From DAINPP01 sp036743375 (GTDB taxonomy: Bacteria; Thermotogota; Thermotogae; MWEM01): a stretch of DNA of 64,000 nt. Below are positions 16,816-25,389 of the stretch, piece after piece (position 1 is the stretch's first letter; each line of letters begins with the position of its first letter). Below the pieces are notes generated by a model that had not been told where the DNA came from, searched no databases, and saw only the letters and a program-made list of their open reading frames with translations. The translations under genes were made by a program, and so were the position numbers. Location of the stretch: the NCBI GenBank assembly GCA_036743375.1, contig DAINPP010000009.1, positions 6,314 to 70,313 of the forward strand, given 5' to 3'.

Positions 16816-17643
16816 ATGAAAGATTTGATCAGATTATCTGATTTATCCCGCCGGGATATAGACCATATCTTCAAGATGGCAGATAGGATAGACAGCTTCA
16901 GGGATAGTTTGAAAGGAAAAACAATTGTCATGTTTTTCCCCGAAAGCAGTATACGAACGAGGGTAACTTTTGAGGCTGGAATTCACATACTTGGCGCTCA
17001 GGGAATTCTGTTTCCAAGCACCACGTTAGATAAGAAGGAAGCCCTGAAAGATGTTACCGGTTATCTAAATAACTGGTCGGACTGCCTGATCATCAGGCAC
17101 AGGGACATCGATCTGATCCGGGAAATTGCAGCGTACAGTAAAGGTCCCGTCATTAACGCCATGACTTCTGCCAATCATCCCTGTGAGATTCTGTCTGATC
17201 TGTATTCCCTGTCAAAAATCCGGAAAAATTATCTGAAGGATACCTATCTGTTCGTAGGGGCTGACGGCAATATCGGCGAATCGTGGAAAAGTGCCTCTGA
17301 AATCCTGAATCTTGATCTGGTTCAAGCCTGCCCAGAAGGCTTCGAGATCGAGGGTCTGACTGTGATAAACGATATAAAAAGCGCGGTAAAGGCAAAAGAT
17401 ATCGTTCTTACCGATTCGGTCCCATCAGATTATTCAGCCGCTTTTAAACCTTTTCAGATAACAAAAGACATCATGCGACTCGCAAACGATGGGGCAATTT
17501 TAAACCCGTGTCCGCCATTCACGAGAGGGGCAGAGGTCTCCCAGGATGTCATCGCAAGTGATTTTTTTGCAGGCTATTCATTTAAAAGGCATTTATTAAG
17601 CGTTCAGCAGGCCATCATTCTCTACATGATGGGCATTAAATAA
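16816..17643 (+). CDS. atypical aspartate/ornithine carbamoyltransferase family protein
   Basis: This 275-residue protein is shorter than usual ornithine or aspartate carbamoyltransferases (about 300-330). The carbamoyl-phosphate loop is kept as SIRTR (45-49). The second motif reads HPCE (121-124) where the family has HPxQ. The ornithine-binding SMG segment is absent (DSVPSDY at 200-206), and the HCLP motif is replaced by NPCPPF (230-235). It therefore belongs to the fold, but its second substrate is uncertain. It heads an operon with aspartokinase and an aspartate-semialdehyde sulfurtransferase, and a GGGGTG site precedes the ATG. Its role may be linked to aspartate-derived metabolism. Confidence 0.75.
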   Translation: MKDLIRLSDLSRRDIDHIFKMADRIDSFRDSLKGKTIVMFFPESSIRTRVTFEAGIHILGAQGILFPSTTLDKKEALKDVTGYLNNWSDCLIIRHRDIDLIREIAAYSKGPVINAMTSANHPCEILSDLYSLSKIRKNYLKDTYLFVGADGNIGESWKSASEILNLDLVQACPEGFEIEGLTVINDIKSAVKAKDIVLTDSVPSDYSAAFKPFQITKDIMRLANDGAILNPCPPFTRGAEVSQDVIASDFFAGYSFKRHLLSVQQAIILYMMGIK

Positions 17644-17667
17644 AAAACAAAGAGGGGAGGGATTCAT

Positions 17668-19053
17668 TTGAGAGTGGTTAAATTTGGCGGATCAAACCTT
17701 AAGAAGAGAGACGATATCTCCAAACTGGTTAAGGTCATCCATGAATATGAAAAACCGCTTATCGTAGTTATCTCAGCATTATACGGTGTGACAAATACAA
17801 TAATCTCGACAGTTGAGCAGGCGCATAAGAATTTTGATTCTATAGAGCTTCTGAAAGATCAGCTTTACAAGGCTCATCGGGATATGTTATCGGACTATCT
17901 GTCTGATGAAATGGAAAAACAAACGGCATTTGAAGAATTGGAGAGGCGAATCGACGAGATGAAAAGATTCCTCCTTGGTATCCATTATATAGGAGAGGCG
18001 CCTGATTTCGTCCGTGATACGGTTCTCAGCTACGGGGAAAGACTTTCGGCCTTTACCCTTTCGATCATCCTGAAAAAACTCGGTATTGATGCCCAGGAGG
18101 CAACGCCTGAAGCGATGGGGCTGATAACGGATGGAGAATTCGGAAATGCGACGGTCAATTTCGAAAAGAGTTCCAAACAGGTCGCCGATTATTTCAGCGA
18201 AGAAAAGGTGTATATCGTCCCGGGTTTTTACGGGATCTCGGAAGCCGGCAAGGTGAATCTCTTCGGAAGAGGGGGCAGCGATTATTCAGCCGCCGCGATA
18301 GCCGGTTGCGTCCATGCCCAGTCCCTGGATCTCTGGAAAGACGTTGAAGGCTTTTTGAGTGCCGATCCAAGGGTTGTGGAGGATGCCTGGAGTATCAAAA
18401 AGATGTCCTACCTTGAAGCAGCCGAACTATCGTATTTTGGGGCAAAGATCATTCATCCGAGGGCCTTTGAACCGCTTATGGAAAAAGATATCCCGCTTAA
18501 CTTATTCAATATCGACGGTAAGCTTGATGAGATCAAACCGGTTACCGTTATTACGTCAAATTCGATCAGGACAAAATATGTGGTAAAAAGTGTTTCACAC
18601 ACCGATAATTTTGGAATTCTTAAATTAAAGGGGCCGGGAGTCGGTGTTAAACCGGGTATTCTGGCAGATGCCACAAATGCCTTGAAACGCGAAGGAATAA
18701 ACATCAAATCCGTTCTGACCTCACAGACGATCATCAGCATACTGCTTTCTTCGGATGACCTGTACAGGGCGTACACCCTGATGAAGCATTTAAGAATCAT
18801 GGGGGTGGAGGACATCAACCTTGTCGATGACGTCTCTCTGATCGCGATCGTCGGTGATGGGATCAACGAAACACCGGGTATCGCCGCAAAACTCTTTAAT
18901 GCCCTTTCACGTGAAAATATCAACGTCAACATGGTTTCTATCGGCATTTCTGAAGTGGCAAGCTATTTCATCGTCACAGCATCCGAAAGAGACCGTGCGG
19001 TAAAATCAATTCACAAGGAGTTCTTCAATGAAAACAGTAAGCGAAATAAATAA
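17668..19053 (+). CDS. lysC: aspartate kinase
   Basis: This 461-residue cytoplasmic enzyme phosphorylates L-aspartate, the entry step to lysine, threonine, methionine and homocysteine. The kinase domain begins with VVKFGGSNLKK and contains SYGERLSAF, the nucleotide-binding FGRGGSDYSAAAIA and DVEGFLSADPR. Two ACT regulatory repeats follow (about 310-380 and 390-450, VGDGINETPGIAAKLFNAL), implying feedback inhibition by an end-product amino acid. The start is TTG 17668, placed 7 bases after GAGGGGAGGG; a GTG two codons later is less well spaced. Its stop overlaps the start of the DUF39 gene by 26 bases. Confidence 0.95.
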   Translation: MRVVKFGGSNLKKRDDISKLVKVIHEYEKPLIVVISALYGVTNTIISTVEQAHKNFDSIELLKDQLYKAHRDMLSDYLSDEMEKQTAFEELERRIDEMKRFLLGIHYIGEAPDFVRDTVLSYGERLSAFTLSIILKKLGIDAQEATPEAMGLITDGEFGNATVNFEKSSKQVADYFSEEKVYIVPGFYGISEAGKVNLFGRGGSDYSAAAIAGCVHAQSLDLWKDVEGFLSADPRVVEDAWSIKKMSYLEAAELSYFGAKIIHPRAFEPLMEKDIPLNLFNIDGKLDEIKPVTVITSNSIRTKYVVKSVSHTDNFGILKLKGPGVGVKPGILADATNALKREGINIKSVLTSQTIISILLSSDDLYRAYTLMKHLRIMGVEDINLVDDVSLIAIVGDGINETPGIAAKLFNALSRENINVNMVSIGISEVASYFIVTASERDRAVKSIHKEFFNENSKRNK

Positions 19054-20158
19054 GAAGATAAAGGAAGGCAAGGCGGTTGTTTTAACGGCAACGGAAGCAA
19101 AGCTTCTCGCGGAGGAGGAAGGGATCAGGACACTTGAGGAAAAGGTAGATGTTGTCACAACGGCTACGTTTTCACCGATGTGTTCATCCGGTGTTTTTAT
19201 CAACCCGGGACATACTTCACCGCATATGAAGATGCAAAAGGTTACACTCGACGGGGTTGAGGCTTATGGTGGAATTGCAACGGCCGACATTTATCTCGGT
19301 GCCACACAGGAAAGTCGTGAGGATAGCCGGTTTGGCGGAGCACATGTCATCAAGAAACTCATAGACGGTGAATCGGTCGAATTTCAGGCCTTCGGTAAAC
19401 CGACCGACTGTTATCCGAAGACGGAATTCAGAAAGAGCATCAAACTCTCAGATCTGAATCAGGCTTATTTCTACAACCCGAGAAACTGCTATCAGAATTA
19501 TGATACGGCTTATAATTCATCCGACAGGGAACTTCGTACCTATATGGGAATCCTGCAACCCAACGGTCAGACGATTCATTATGCCGGTTCCGGAGAAATC
19601 TCTCCGCTGATCAACGATCCCCTGCTCGAAACGATCGGAGTCGGAACAAAGATATTCTTCTGTGGTGGTGAAGGTTTTGTCAGCTGGGAAGGGACTCAGT
19701 TCAATCTGGAAACCGAAAGGGATCCGAAGACGAATCTTCCGATCGGTCCTTCGGCGACGCTTGCAATAACGGCTGAAATGCGTGGAGTTGATCCAAGGAT
19801 GATTGCCCCGATATACATTCCCGGCTACGGTGTGAGTATTTATCTCTCGATAGGAATGGCAATCCCCGTTGTCAGTTCCGATATTGCAAAGGCATTGACC
19901 ATCAGAAATAAGGACATTATTACGAATATACACGATTATGCCACCGGTGAAACCATAGGAAAGGTCAACTACGAGGCACTCGTAAAAAACGAAGTCTATG
20001 TCGGTGAAAAACACGCTTCAAGCCGAACCATGTCCAGGATCAAAGAATCTTACCATATCATGGCCCTGCTAAAGGAAAAGGTGATCAACGGGACCTTCAT
20101 ACTGACCGAACCGGTGATGAAGCTACCGATCTTCGGAAAATGCACACCGATTGAATAA
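19028..20158 (+). CDS. L-aspartate semialdehyde sulfurtransferase (DUF39/COG1900)
   Basis: This 376-residue protein belongs to the COG1900/DUF39 homocysteine-biosynthesis family. In methanogens and other anaerobes the family inserts sulfur into aspartate semialdehyde to make homocysteine without O-acetyl-homoserine. Characteristic segments include TTATFSPMCSSGVF with Cys52, GKPTDCYP with Cys128, the cysteine in NPRNCYQNY, and GGEGFVSWEGTQF. Cys52 and Cys128 are at positions expected for the persulfide-carrying cysteines of the archaeal enzyme (inference from spacing). AAGGAG precedes the ATG. Coupling to lysC supports use of aspartyl-phosphate-derived semialdehyde. The ferredoxin-like partner often encoded next to it is not here. 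Confidence 0.88.
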   Translation: MKTVSEINKKIKEGKAVVLTATEAKLLAEEEGIRTLEEKVDVVTTATFSPMCSSGVFINPGHTSPHMKMQKVTLDGVEAYGGIATADIYLGATQESREDSRFGGAHVIKKLIDGESVEFQAFGKPTDCYPKTEFRKSIKLSDLNQAYFYNPRNCYQNYDTAYNSSDRELRTYMGILQPNGQTIHYAGSGEISPLINDPLLETIGVGTKIFFCGGEGFVSWEGTQFNLETERDPKTNLPIGPSATLAITAEMRGVDPRMIAPIYIPGYGVSIYLSIGMAIPVVSSDIAKALTIRNKDIITNIHDYATGETIGKVNYEALVKNEVYVGEKHASSRTMSRIKESYHIMALLKEKVINGTFILTEPVMKLPIFGKCTPIE

Positions 20159-20212
20159 AGAGACTTGTTCAACAGGCAAACAATCCATTTTAAAATACTA
20201 AAACCGGTCACA

Positions 20213-20256
20213 AACAGACCAATCTGTTCACAGGATCAGCTTGGTCTGTTCTTTTG
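20213..20256 (+). terminator. terminator of the lysC-DUF39 operon
   Basis: The 10-bp stem AACAGACCAA/TTGGTCTGTT has an 18-base loop and a T-rich tail (TCTTTTG). It lies about 55 bases after the DUF39 stop codon. Confidence 0.75.
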
Positions 20257-20341
20257 ACTACAGGTGTTGAAACCTATGGTTTTACCGGTAGAATATTAAT
20301 CATCATCGATGATCGTAACTATCAAAACAGGGGGGATAACA

Positions 20342-20851
20342 ATGCAACATAGAATCAGAGCGGCCGCTCTCGTCTTTTCTGAAGACAAAAAATCTTTATT
20401 ACTGATCAAACATGTACATCCTGAAACAAGCCGAACCTGGTGGGTGCCTCCCGGTGGCGGCGTGGAAGAAATGGATGACAGCATCTTTCATACCGCTGAA
20501 AGGGAAACATTTGAAGAAGCGGGCATTACGATAAAGACAACCGGAACAATCAGATATATCAGGGAATTTTATGAAGAGACCAGAGACATCTTACACCTTG
20601 AATTATTTGTCGATGCCGAATATATCGGTGGAGAAGCAACCACAGAAAACATCTTTGGAAAAGGGCCGGATGAGCACTTTATCAAAGAAGCCGCATGGCT
20701 GACGAGAGAACAGATGAGAGGACTTCTCATTTTTCCGGAAATCGCCCACGAAGATTTATTCTGGGAAGATAAGAAGGCAAGCGGCCTCTACCTCGAAAAA
20801 CAGATAGAGAAAAAACGGGAAAATGACGGGAGACAAATCCAAGCCATTTGA
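20342..20851 (+). CDS. Nudix hydrolase
   Basis: This is a protein of about 169 residues with the Nudix fold. The Nudix box is visible as GVEEMDD then RETFEEAGI, with Asp in place of the first Glu of the consensus; the REtfEEaG metal-binding helix is intact. Such enzymes hydrolyse nucleoside diphosphates linked to another group, or oxidised nucleotides; the substrate is unknown. Start ATG 20342 is preceded by AGGGGGG. An earlier in-frame start at 20309 has no ribosome site. It is transcribed alone between the lysC operon terminator and a convergent LacI gene. Confidence 0.88.
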   Translation: MQHRIRAAALVFSEDKKSLLLIKHVHPETSRTWWVPPGGGVEEMDDSIFHTAERETFEEAGITIKTTGTIRYIREFYEETRDILHLELFVDAEYIGGEATTENIFGKGPDEHFIKEAAWLTREQMRGLLIFPEIAHEDLFWEDKKASGLYLEKQIEKKRENDGRQIQAI

Positions 20852-20977
20852 AGTTTGTCGTAAAGAAAATCTGACAGGATAATTGAAATCCAAGAATAAG
20901 TCAAGACTACGGTTCTGAACACCTCAGTTACCACGCCAACAATCGGGAAATCCGGGTTGTAAACGATACTGGATCTA

Positions 20978-21127
20978 TTGGATCAGAGAGTGAATGATCT
21001 TCTGAACACCCTGAGACTTGGAGATATACTTGATTATAAAACGGGTAACAGGAGCTACGAAGAACGATACGAATATCAATTATCCAAAATGAGAATAAAG
21101 CGATCAGGTCTCCCTTTCTATGAGTGA
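20978..21127 (+). other. short open frame, possibly a gene remnant
   Basis: A 49-codon frame from TTG 20978 reads like real protein (NDLLNTLRLGDILDYKTGNR) and ends inside the 3' end of the convergent LacI gene. It lacks a good ribosome site and is much shorter than a recognisable family. It could be the tail of a decayed gene or a chance frame. The rest of 20852-20977 shows nothing identifiable. Confidence 0.25.
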
Positions 21128-22102
21128 GACATCCAGCATCAGTTTTTTAGTTCTCTTTCGCGTTCCGTTTATTTTCTGGATGAGAATCTTCACCGCCTCG
21201 TTACCGGCCTTTTCCTTATCGATATTAATAGTCGTGAGATGTGGTGAAAAAATGGTCGTAAATTCGATATTGTCATAACCGATGACAGAAACATCTTCGG
21301 GGACACGGATTCCTTTTTCTGAAAGGGCATTGATAACGGCAAAGGCTCTCATATCGTTGAAGCAGAAGACCCCATCATATTTGACCCCACTCTCATATTC
21401 CCTTTTAACAAAGCTGATCGTATTCTCATAATCCGTTTCAATATCGTTGATGATACGATATTCCGATTTTATATCGCTTTTTTCAAGATAATCGGAAAAA
21501 CCGGTTTGTCTCATCCTTGCAGCTGAGTGATCTGAACAGGAATTAATCATCAGCAGTCGCCTTCTTCCTTTTTTCAGGAGATGTTCCGCTGCGAGATATC
21601 CCCCTTTGACATCATCAGTATAAACTTCATCGACGTTGATATCATCATAGTCTCTTCCGATGATGACCACCGGAAATTTGTCCTCGATAAACGGTTTGAT
21701 ATATTCAATCTCGGAACTGCTTGGAACAATAATAACCCCATCCACACGGTGTTCCATCAAAGTATTCATGGCCGTCTTGGATTCCTCATTTCTCAATTCG
21801 GTATTCATCAGCAGCATTCTGTAATCGTGTTTCGAAATTCCCTTTTCGATCCCCTGAAGGATTTCGGAAAAAAAGGGATCAAATTCGGCTTCAAAGATGA
21901 CACCAACCGTAAGACTTTTATTGCTGCGCATCATCGTTGCCGTGACATTTCTGACATAGCCCAGTTCTTTTGCAGTTTCAAGTATCTTTTTTTTCGTCTC
22001 CTCTGAAATATCCGGCTTGTCGTTCAGTGCCCTGGAAATAGTCGAAACGGACATACCCAATTCTTTTGCCAGAGTCTTTATGGTCACATAATTCTTTTTC
22101 AA
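21104..22102 (-). CDS. LacI-family repressor of the second sugar cluster
   Basis: This is a regulator of about 332 residues with the N-terminal helix-turn-helix VTIKTLAKELGMSVSTISRAL and a GalR-like sensor domain (VGVIFEAEFDPFFSEILQG, DGVFCFNDMRAFA, VSVIGYDNIEFTTIFSP). The TTG at 22102 is preferred because GGGAG sits 8 bases before it; the GTG three codons earlier lies directly on that site. It is divergent from the sugar-binding-protein gene at 22378. The likely targets are the three GGTAACGT repeats in between. The effector is unknown. Confidence 0.9.
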   Translation of the reverse strand: MKKNYVTIKTLAKELGMSVSTISRALNDKPDISEETKKKILETAKELGYVRNVTATMMRSNKSLTVGVIFEAEFDPFFSEILQGIEKGISKHDYRMLLMNTELRNEESKTAMNTLMEHRVDGVIIVPSSSEIEYIKPFIEDKFPVVIIGRDYDDINVDEVYTDDVKGGYLAAEHLLKKGRRRLLMINSCSDHSAARMRQTGFSDYLEKSDIKSEYRIINDIETDYENTISFVKREYESGVKYDGVFCFNDMRAFAVINALSEKGIRVPEDVSVIGYDNIEFTTIFSPHLTTINIDKEKAGNEAVKILIQKINGTRKRTKKLMLDVSLIERET

Positions 22103-22262
22103 ATCAATCACTCCCGAAACTAAGAGGCTATAACACCTTTATATTCTATCAGATAACACTATTTTTTCTGAATTCTTACGCAATTCGAAGGTATTCCCCC
22201 GAAACCTCACATATTTCTCCAAAATCGTTTCTCATCAGATTTCGTATTTAAAAAAAAGATGC

Positions 22263-22310
22263 TATAATATCACCGGTAACGTTTTCGGTAACGTATCCGG
22301 TAACGTTTAC
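22263..22310 (+). promoter_or_regulatory. promoter with three tandem 12-bp operator repeats
   Basis: TGCTATAAT (22260-22268) is an extended -10 element. Immediately downstream GGTAACGT occurs at 22275, 22287 and 22299, an exact 12-bp period. The repeats overlap the expected transcription start, so a bound LacI protein would block initiation. The last repeat extends to GGTAACGTTTAC, which is partly palindromic. The rest of the 22112-22377 gap is AT-rich leader sequence. Confidence 0.7.
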
Positions 22311-22377
22311 ATTATATCAGATAATAAAAATAGTCCAAAATCGTCCATCAGGATGATAAAAACTGAGGAGGTACTGT

Positions 22378-23625
22378 ATGTCAAAAAAGATCGTTGTTCT
22401 GTTACTGGTGGCACTCTTTACCCTTTCCGGGGTCCTTATGGCTTCAACAACTCTGATTCTCTGGGATCAGAATCAATCCACTGAAAAGATCGTTAAGATG
22501 TTCAATGAAAAGATGGAAAACGAGGGAAAGGATATCCGAGTTAAACTTGAGATAATCCCTTATGATCAGATGGTTCCAAAGTTTATGGCCTCACTTTCTA
22601 CGGGAAGGGCACCTGACCTGTACGGACTGGATATAGTACAATTCCCGTATTTCATATCCATTGGTGCCTTTACAGACATAACAAACTGGGCAAAATCACA
22701 GCCGTATTTTGATGAACTGCCGCAGGGAATGATGAAGGTTGGAATGAAAGGGGAAACTATTTACGCGTTGCCTTATCAAATTGATATGTCAACCCTTCTC
22801 TGGAACAAAGATATGTTCAAAGAAGCAGGATTGGATCCCGAACAACCTCCAAAGACATGGTATGAACTTGTTGAGATCGGGAAACAACTCACGATCGACA
22901 ACGACGGTGACGGCATCATCGACCAGTGGGGATTCAACCTGGCCGGGGGTGGAGCCGGGGCCTACATGTTCTGGTTTATGCCGTTCGTGTGGGGAAATGG
23001 TGGAAGTATGTTTGATGACGACGGAAACGTCACACTCGATTCTTACGAGACAGTTGAAGCCCTTCAATTCTGGAGCGATCTCATCCACAAATACAAGATT
23101 GCACCACTTTCATCCGTTCAGTATGGCTCAGGTGACAGATACAATGCCTTTGTATCCGGAAAGCTCGCCATGTATCTCGGTGGAAATTTCAACATCACAT
23201 CACTCAGAAAAGATGCCCCTAACATGGACTTTGGTGTGACACCTATCCCGAAAAACAGGGGAGGATTCGCCACATTTGGCGGAGGAAGCCTTCTCGGCAT
23301 CACTTCACAATGTAAAAATGTGGAAGCGGCTCAGGAATTTATGGCGTTCATCTATTCTGATGAGGCACAGATTGAAGCGTATGCCCCAAATCTTCAATTA
23401 CTCGCCAGACCGAGTCTTTACGATAACAAATATTACAATGAGATCCCTCAGATGGCAGCATTTGCCGATATTCTCGGCTATGCACTCACCCCGTATTCAA
23501 CAAATTACAATGAAATATATGATCCGGTTCAGTATTACTTCGAAAGCGTTTTCCTCGGCAAAATGAACGCGGAGGAAGCCGTTAAAAAGTGTACTGAAGA
23601 GATAAAACAGATCATGAACAAATAA
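22378..23625 (+). CDS. extracellular sugar-binding protein of second CUT1 transporter
   Basis: This is a 415-residue family-1 solute-binding protein with a signal peptide (MSKKIVVLLLVALFTLSGVLMAS) and no lipobox. It contains the TGRAPDLYGLDIVQFPYF segment, a calcium-like loop DNDGDGIIDQWGF, and aromatic residues such as MFWFMPFVWGNGG, typical of maltose- or oligosaccharide-binding proteins. GAGGAGGT precedes the ATG. It heads a four-gene operon with two permeases and a GH127 glycosidase, suggesting arabinose-containing oligosaccharides as ligand (inference). Confidence 0.92.
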   Translation: MSKKIVVLLLVALFTLSGVLMASTTLILWDQNQSTEKIVKMFNEKMENEGKDIRVKLEIIPYDQMVPKFMASLSTGRAPDLYGLDIVQFPYFISIGAFTDITNWAKSQPYFDELPQGMMKVGMKGETIYALPYQIDMSTLLWNKDMFKEAGLDPEQPPKTWYELVEIGKQLTIDNDGDGIIDQWGFNLAGGGAGAYMFWFMPFVWGNGGSMFDDDGNVTLDSYETVEALQFWSDLIHKYKIAPLSSVQYGSGDRYNAFVSGKLAMYLGGNFNITSLRKDAPNMDFGVTPIPKNRGGFATFGGGSLLGITSQCKNVEAAQEFMAFIYSDEAQIEAYAPNLQLLARPSLYDNKYYNEIPQMAAFADILGYALTPYSTNYNEIYDPVQYYFESVFLGKMNAEEAVKKCTEEIKQIMNK

Positions 23626-23639
23626 CATAAATCCCTTTT

Positions 23640-23667
23640 GATGGCCCTGAAAGGGCCATCTCTTTTT
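23640..23667 (+). terminator. hairpin between binding-protein gene and permease genes
   Basis: A perfect 9-bp stem GATGGCCCT/AGGGCCATC has a 3-base loop and a TCTTTTT tail. It lies 14 bases after the binding-protein stop, with the next ribosome site close behind, so it is probably a partial terminator. Confidence 0.85.
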
Positions 23668-23687
23668 ATGATCAGGAGGCTCAGTTT

Positions 23688-24563
23688 ATGACTCTAAGAC
23701 AGAAAAAAAACTTTTCAGGCCTGCTCTTTTTGCTGCCTGTCATGATAATGGTCGGTATCTTCTTTATTTATCCACTGATTAGAGTACTGATAACCTCATT
23801 CCAGGAATGGAATGTGATGGGCGGGTCTAAATTCATCGGGTTTGAAAATTATACCGCGGCACTGACGGATGATGAATTCTGGTTGACACTTGGGAATACC
23901 ATCATCTACGCGTTGATAGTCACGCCGATGATCTTCGTCCCCGCCCTTTTACTCGCCGTTGTCTTAAAAAAGACATCACGTTCGAGTAAATTCTTCAGAA
24001 CGATATTCTTTTTACCGTTTGCCATATCGTTTGTGGCATCGAGCTATATGTGGAAATGGATTTACAACGATACCTACGGAATACTGAATTATATGCTCAC
24101 ATCATTACACCTGATCAGCCAACCCATCAACTGGCTCGGTGAAACGTGGCTGTCTAGAATCATGGTTTCCATCATGGTTTCCTGGAAGACATTGGGCTTT
24201 TCGATGATCATCATTCTCGCCGGATTACAGGGAATTCCCAATGAGGTGTATGAAGCGGCATCCATCGACGGGGCAAAAAAGTCTCAGACGCTCAGGTTTA
24301 TCACCCTGCCACTGTTGAGACCGACACTGATACTCGCCTTAATCCTATCGGTCGCCGGATCATTCAAAGCCTTTGACCATTTTTTCATCATGACCAAGGG
24401 AGGCCCTTTAAAAACTACGGAAACAATCGTTATGTATATCAATAAAGTGGCATTTGAATATTACAACATCGGACTCGGTTCGGCAATATCCGTTTTGTTC
24501 CTGATCATCTTACTGATCGTCAGCTTCTTCCAGTTAAAGGCAGGTGGCTTCAGCAATGAGTAA
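23688..24563 (+). CDS. CUT1 sugar ABC transporter permease (MalF type)
   Basis: This is a 291-residue membrane permease with six helices. The EAA loop EAASIDGAKKSQTLRFITLP that docks the ATPase is intact, and the N-terminal segment GLLFLLPVMIMVGIFFIYPL is typical of MalF/UgpA-type subunits. The ATG follows AGGAGG directly after the hairpin. It overlaps the next permease by 8 bases. No ATPase gene is present in the operon, as in the first cluster. Confidence 0.93.
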   Translation: MTLRQKKNFSGLLFLLPVMIMVGIFFIYPLIRVLITSFQEWNVMGGSKFIGFENYTAALTDDEFWLTLGNTIIYALIVTPMIFVPALLLAVVLKKTSRSSKFFRTIFFLPFAISFVASSYMWKWIYNDTYGILNYMLTSLHLISQPINWLGETWLSRIMVSIMVSWKTLGFSMIIILAGLQGIPNEVYEAASIDGAKKSQTLRFITLPLLRPTLILALILSVAGSFKAFDHFFIMTKGGPLKTTETIVMYINKVAFEYYNIGLGSAISVLFLIILLIVSFFQLKAGGFSNE

Positions 24564-25377
24564 AAAGACCTTTATCCTTTTATTGATCCTCTCACTATTC
24601 TTTATGATCGCCATATACTGGACGGTTCTGACTTCATTCAAACCACCCGAAGAAGTTCTGAGTTATCCGCCGGGATTTATCACGGCAAATCCCACACTCG
24701 AACAGTACAACAAGCTGTTCACAACGGCCGATTCAATATTTCTCAGATATGCGGGAAACACCTTTATTCTCTGTGGTCTCTCGATCGCCATCGTTATGAT
24801 TCTAAGTATCCTGGGTGGTTATTCACTGAGTAAGCTGCCGTTTAAAGGGTGTAATGTCATATTTCTGCTCGTGTTGTCGATCATGATGGTTCCCTATCAA
24901 TCGTTGCTGATACCGCTTTATGACCTGATGAACAAGTTGAATCTCCTGGATACGTTATTCGGACTCTCTCTGATATACGCCACATACTTTATGCCGTTCT
25001 GTCTGTTCATGATGAAAAATTATTTTTCATCCCTGCCAGCAACGTTGAGGGAAAGTGCCCTCATCGATGGGGCATCAGAACTGAAGATACTGTTTAAAGT
25101 TCATCTTCCACTCGCCATGCCGGCTGTCGCAACGATCATCGTTTACGTCTTCCTGGCCACGTGGAACGATTTTATCCTTTCACTCATCTTCACCAGTTCC
25201 AGTGAAGTCAGAAATGTACAGGTGGGGATCATGAACTTTGCCACATCAAGGTTCACACAGGATTGGGGTTTAATCAACGCCGGGGCTACATTCAGTATCA
25301 TACCGAGCATCATCGTCTTCCTTGTACTTCAGAAATACTACGTTCAGGGAATGACATCAGGTTCAACAAAAGGATAA
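24556..25377 (+). CDS. CUT1 sugar ABC transporter permease (MalG type)
   Basis: This is a 273-residue membrane permease, partner of the preceding MalF-type subunit. The EAA-type loop appears as ESALIDGASELKILFKVHLP, and the C-terminus ends QGMTSGSTKG. Start ATG 24556 is preferred because AGGTGG sits about 8 bases upstream. An earlier in-frame GTG at 24544 lies on that site. It is translationally coupled to the upstream gene and followed after 12 bases by the GH127 gene. Confidence 0.92.
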   Translation: MSKKTFILLLILSLFFMIAIYWTVLTSFKPPEEVLSYPPGFITANPTLEQYNKLFTTADSIFLRYAGNTFILCGLSIAIVMILSILGGYSLSKLPFKGCNVIFLLVLSIMMVPYQSLLIPLYDLMNKLNLLDTLFGLSLIYATYFMPFCLFMMKNYFSSLPATLRESALIDGASELKILFKVHLPLAMPAVATIIVYVFLATWNDFILSLIFTSSSEVRNVQVGIMNFATSRFTQDWGLINAGATFSIIPSIIVFLVLQKYYVQGMTSGSTKG

Positions 25378-25389
25378 CGGGGGATGAAA

